From IMG/VR virus record IMGVR_UViG_3300037882_001335, positions 1-23,017 of that record: 23,017 bases of DNA; one strand, written 5' to 3'. How positions within the stretch are numbered: position 1 is the stretch's first letter; each line of letters opens with the position of its first letter. Source of the stretch: a virus. The notes below the pieces were generated by a model. That model did not search any database and had not been told where the DNA came from. It saw only the letters and a list, made by a program, of their open reading frames with translations. The position numbers and the translations under genes were made by a program. Positions 20,034 through 23,017 of this stretch are shown here, piece by piece.

Positions 20034-22076
20034 TCAGTTGAATGTGATCGTGAAAAACGCGGTGATTGGATCGGATTCCGACACCGTTCCGAGGTTGTCT
20101 GTCACTACGAGTTTGAACCTGGCCGAATAGGTTCCTGGTGGATAGGCATAGGTGTTGTTCCAGTGAAACTTTGTGTAGTCCTGATTCAAGTTGGCTGAAT
20201 AGATGTTCGGATGTCCGTCAATCTTCACCCATGAATAACCGTAGGGCGCACTTCCAAAATACAACGCCGATGTAACCAGTTCGGTATAGACGTTGTTGCC
20301 TTGGAAGCCTGCGCCGGATGCCGTGTACGCGCTCAGGATAACTTGAGCCGTGCCTGTTTGTGGGACGTTGTTGATTGTGACACCGCTTCCTGTTCCTCCC
20401 GCTCCTACTGTTATCGTCACAAACGCATTCAATGGGGCGTCTGCGCTGGACGTCACGTATTTTGACACATAGACGACCGCCCCGACCGCCACCGCTGAAT
20501 AATCGTTTCCCCCGCTGTACGCGGAAATTGAATCCGCCAAGGCCGAGCAAAACAATTCAAGCGTGGCATAACTGGCTGATGCCAACCCGCCAGCCATCGC
20601 CCCTTTTACGTCCACGCCATCAATGTTGAATTGCACAAGCGTGAATCCAGTTCCAGCCACAACAAACGCCGCAAACAAGCTGCCAATGCACATCTGCCCC
20701 GCCACCGTCACCGAGATGTCCGATCCGTTGATGCCGGTATTGGCAACCGGCGCAGTGATAAAAACATCTTCCCCGATGGATTCCGCCGTGAACCCATGAG
20801 AACCGGCGTTGATGTTGGAAACAACATTTTCCGCCGTCGTTTCGGAATCTTTCTCCCAATTCACGGACGCGCTCAACAGCTCGAACGTGCCCGCAAGGAT
20901 GCTGGTGATCTTGTTCGTGTCCAATCCTCCCGCCATCGGGTTTGATCCGATAGTAAGATGATGCGTACCGGATGCGGTAATCGCGTAAGCGTTGCCCACT
21001 GTTCCCGTCGTCCGCGCCGTCAATACCAGCGTGTTCGCGCCTGTATCGTATGCGCCAGCCTTCACCGTCGCATGTGGCCCTGTGGCGATGTAAGCCACGC
21101 CGGGGATTCCTGTGTAATTGATTGCGTCGGCAAGATTCTGCATGGCCGCGTCACCGTTCACGGTGTTGCCTATCAAAACATCATCCGCCAGCGAAATAGC
21201 TGTTTTCCATGTGTATGTCCTGCCGTTGATCGTGATGGAGCTTCCGTTTGCCGGGGCTGTGCCGTCATTAGTGAGTGTGCAAGTCGCGCTCGCGTTGGTC
21301 TTGCCAGCGATGATTCTGAACTTGGCTTTTGCGCCGGAGCCCGCGCTGCCGGGGGATGCCTCTGTCTGGATCGACGAAACCAGCGTGCCTGAGCTTCCGC
21401 CCTGCAATGTCTTGGTAATGACCGCCTCAAAGTCTGTCGCCACCGGGCCGGATACGTCCGCATAGACGTTAGTTGCCGTGTAAGCCGCTGTGAAGTTGTC
21501 CGATCTGTCATTCACCATGCGCGCGAAGTCTGCGGCCAATAGTGCGTTAGTTGAAAGGTGAGCCAGTCGCAATCCGTCTGTGAAATCCCGGTCAAGCGTG
21601 CCGTTGTAGTAACCAAACCGGTCGCCATCAGCAAAAGTAGCTAGAGCAAAAATGTTGCCCGCATACGTCCAAGACGCCCGAACATCTGTCATTGCGTGCT
21701 TGGTCTTGTCGTAAGTCACGCCGTCTATCACCGCCGGGTGTTGTAGCTGCTGATACGTCACGCCGCTCGGCATGGCAGAGGCAAGGACGGGTTGTGATAG
21801 GGTTGGAGATGTCCCAAACGCCAGTGCGCTACCGAACACCGTCAGTCCAACCGCCGTCGCCTGCATCCCGAACGTCCGCACACCCGCTGTCAATTCCGCG
21901 CCTGTCTCCGTAATGGCAACATTCGCATACAGCGGAAACGCCTTGCGCTTCTCAATCTCCCCGCCGTTTGTCAGGTGTCCGTTGCTCAACTCCACGAGAG
22001 AGCCGGGCTGGGGCGCAAGCGAGAATCGCCGCACATCCAACCCCTTCGGAAACCCATCTAATACGAGATAGCTCAT
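20034..22076 (-). CDS. Tail nozzle-like protein, N-terminal half with adhesin-like insertions (680 aa)
   Basis: The N-terminus (SNGHLTNGGEIEKRKAF, residues 31-47) matches the GG.I.KR pattern at the start of many phage nozzle and tail tubular proteins. The middle is unusual: three degenerate beta domains of about 95 residues. The first, about 265-380, has ITINGRTYTWKT, a NLADAIN motif and ANTLVLTARTTGTVGNAY, a pattern common in phage tail and sheath-associated adhesive repeats. Two more follow, about 395-455 and 470-560. The last 80 residues look like a PKD/Ig-type domain (GTYSARFKLVVTDNLGTVSESD). The protein therefore seems to combine a structural start with surface-exposed decoration. It is joined to the next gene with a one-base gap. 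Confidence 0.65.
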   Translation of the reverse strand: MSYLVLDGFPKGLDVRRFSLAPQPGSLVELSNGHLTNGGEIEKRKAFPLYANVAITETGAELTAGVRTFGMQATAVGLTVFGSALAFGTSPTLSQPVLASAMPSGVTYQQLQHPAVIDGVTYDKTKHAMTDVRASWTYAGNIFALATFADGDRFGYYNGTLDRDFTDGLRLAHLSTNALLAADFARMVNDRSDNFTAAYTATNVYADVSGPVATDFEAVITKTLQGGSSGTLVSSIQTEASPGSAGSGAKAKFRIIAGKTNASATCTLTNDGTAPANGSSITINGRTYTWKTAISLADDVLIGNTVNGDAAMQNLADAINYTGIPGVAYIATGPHATVKAGAYDTGANTLVLTARTTGTVGNAYAITASGTHHLTIGSNPMAGGLDTNKITSILAGTFELLSASVNWEKDSETTAENVVSNINAGSHGFTAESIGEDVFITAPVANTGINGSDISVTVAGQMCIGSLFAAFVVAGTGFTLVQFNIDGVDVKGAMAGGLASASYATLELFCSALADSISAYSGGNDYSAVAVGAVVYVSKYVTSSADAPLNAFVTITVGAGGTGSGVTINNVPQTGTAQVILSAYTASGAGFQGNNVYTELVTSALYFGSAPYGYSWVKIDGHPNIYSANLNQDYTKFHWNNTYAYPPGTYSARFKLVVTDNLGTVSESDPITAFFTITFN

Positions 22077-22080
22077 AGGA

Positions 22081-22551
22081 TCACACTGACCACACTTGCC
22101 AGAACTCGCCCGACTTCTCGAAGTCCCTGGGCGTGATATGCTCAGGTTCTTCCGCGCCGAACAATCTTCTCACCCCCGCAACGCGATACCAAATCGTTGC
22201 CGCTGCCGAACAGACATTTCCCTTTGGCGAACTATCGCCCTTGCCGCCTAATGCCGTGTTCAAAATGCCTTTCCAGTCGTAAGGCTGTCCGCGCATGGCT
22301 TCAAAGGCGACACCCATCCGGCCCATATTGAGCGTTGTCCTCGATCGCAGCACCCGGCAAAGGTTCTCCGTCCGCAGTGGGTATTCATTTGTCCCAAGTC
22401 CATCGCGCGATGCGTAGGACACTCCGCCGCCCTTGTACACCTCGACATGCGAGACTCCGCCGGATGTCATCCACGCGATTGCCCGCCCGAACACGCTGCT
22501 GGGCGCATATAGCAGGCAATCACCGGGCATTAGATCGCGCGGATCAATCAT
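22081..22551 (-). CDS. NlpC/P60-like permuted papain-fold peptidase (156 aa)
   Basis: The fold pattern is that of the circularly permuted NlpC/P60 group (YiiX/YebB-like): MPGDCLLY at residues 8-15, catalytic His in SHVEVY (His35), and the nucleophile Cys in VCSAAA (Cys114). It ends ITPRDFEKSGEFWQV, also typical. Such enzymes cleave peptides or acyl bonds, and in phage tails they can open the peptidoglycan layer during entry. It lies directly before the nozzle genes, with 3- and 4-base gaps, which fits a tail-associated hydrolase. There is no signal peptide. The family call is good; the substrate is not known. Confidence 0.75.
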   Translation of the reverse strand: MIDPRDLMPGDCLLYAPSSVFGRAIAWMTSGGVSHVEVYKGGGVSYASRDGLGTNEYPLRTENLCRVLRSRTTLNMGRMGVAFEAMRGQPYDWKGILNTALGGKGDSSPKGNVCSAAATIWYRVAGVRRLFGAEEPEHITPRDFEKSGEFWQVWSV

Positions 22552-22554
22552 ACG

Positions 22555-23017
22555 TCAGAATTTCCAGAGAAATCCAATGCGATGCTGCGCGCCTTGGTAG
22601 CTTGTCCACTTCTCGTAGTCGTACACCAAGTCGTCTGGAATGAAGCGCGACTTCGATTTGATGGCTTCCGGGACGCGGATCGCTGATCCAATGCCGAATA
22701 TGCCGATAACCCCATCATGGCCCGGACTAGCGTTCAACGGCGTGGCGATGCCGGTAAAGGCGAATGGAATGACGGTGAGCTTGCCCATGAGCGTGACGGG
22801 CACTTGTAATTGGAAATTGCCAGATGGCATGAACGTATCCTTGCCGATCCGATCCACCCGCAGCACCGCGCCAAAGGTATCGCTCACCTTGTAGAGCGCG
22901 CCCACGCCGATGCCTTCCCCTTCGCCTTTGGTGAAGATTCCATACGTCGCAAACATCCAGTTGCTCGATGGAGTTGAAAGGAAGTTGAACGCATCCAAGA
23001 CAGGCGATGCGATGACA
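22555..23017 (-). CDS. Beta-barrel-like protein, partial at the 5' end (154 residues visible)
   Basis: The frame is open to the right edge, so the N-terminus lies outside; a TTG at 22996-22998 is a possible internal start but nothing supports it. The visible part alternates polar and hydrophobic residues in short strands separated by Gly-rich turns. It ends HRIGFLWKF, with Phe last and hydrophobic or aromatic residues at -3, -5 and -7, the C-terminal signature of outer-membrane beta-barrels. It could be a phage-coded surface protein, but a virion structural protein is also possible. It lies immediately upstream of the peptidase gene in the late operon. No named family is recognised. Confidence 0.55.
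   Translation of the reverse strand, partial: VIASPVLDAFNFLSTPSSNWMFATYGIFTKGEGEGIGVGALYKVSDTFGAVLRVDRIGKDTFMPSGNFQLQVPVTLMGKLTVIPFAFTGIATPLNASPGHDGVIGIFGIGSAIRVPEAIKSKSRFIPDDLVYDYEKWTSYQGAQHRIGFLWKF

Noticed and set aside
1-23017. tRNA genes, CRISPR arrays, insertion sequences, integrase or attachment sites
   Set aside because: No cloverleaf with a GTTC-type T arm, no regularly spaced direct repeats, and no transposase or integrase motifs were seen. A covariance search could still find a diverged tRNA.

Overview
The window is a piece of a tailed double-stranded DNA phage or prophage, most likely a podovirus infecting a Gram-negative bacterium. The evidence for a podovirus is a late block with a tail-nozzle-like gene pair, a permuted NlpC/P60-type peptidase, three small ejection-type proteins and one giant polyvalent protein, with no sign of tape-measure or sheath genes. 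The Gram-negative host is an inference, supported by a partial protein at the right edge that ends like an outer-membrane beta-barrel. I cannot name the host. No integrase, repressor, terminase, capsid gene, tRNA or CRISPR array is visible.

Layout. (1) 1-803, minus strand: a leftward set of four very small unknown genes, the last running off the left edge. (2) 804-900: a divergent promoter region. (3) 892-3823, plus strand: a compact rightward DNA-metabolism and defence operon, mostly joined by ATGA overlaps. It holds a short C5-cytosine methyltransferase-like gene (probably frameshifted at a run of ten C), a small Cys-rich protein, a Lar-like zinc ribbon, an HNH-like endonuclease, a RusA-like resolvase in two frames, a minimal PolX-type nucleotidyltransferase, a SWIM zinc-finger protein and a small CxxC protein. 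(4) 3717-23017, minus strand: a leftward late operon of about 19 kb with almost no intergenic space. In transcription order it holds a beta-barrel-like protein (partial), an NlpC/P60-like peptidase, two nozzle-like proteins, an unknown protein, three ejection-type proteins and a 4068-residue giant protein. The two operons converge and overlap tail to tail by 107 bases.

The giant protein is the main object of interest. From N to C terminus it shows two copies of a DIFDEIAP motif, glycine-rich segments, two more motif copies, a RelA/SpoT-like HD hydrolase next to an alarmone-synthetase-like domain, a long disordered linker, a DarB-type N6-methyltransferase, a superfamily 2 helicase, coiled coils, and a long helical C-terminal region of the kind seen in large phage polyvalent proteins. 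Its position directly after the ejection proteins suggests that it is packaged and injected with the DNA. It would then bring restriction protection and possibly nucleotide-alarmone activity into the cell at the moment of infection. That is inference from context, not something the sequence proves.
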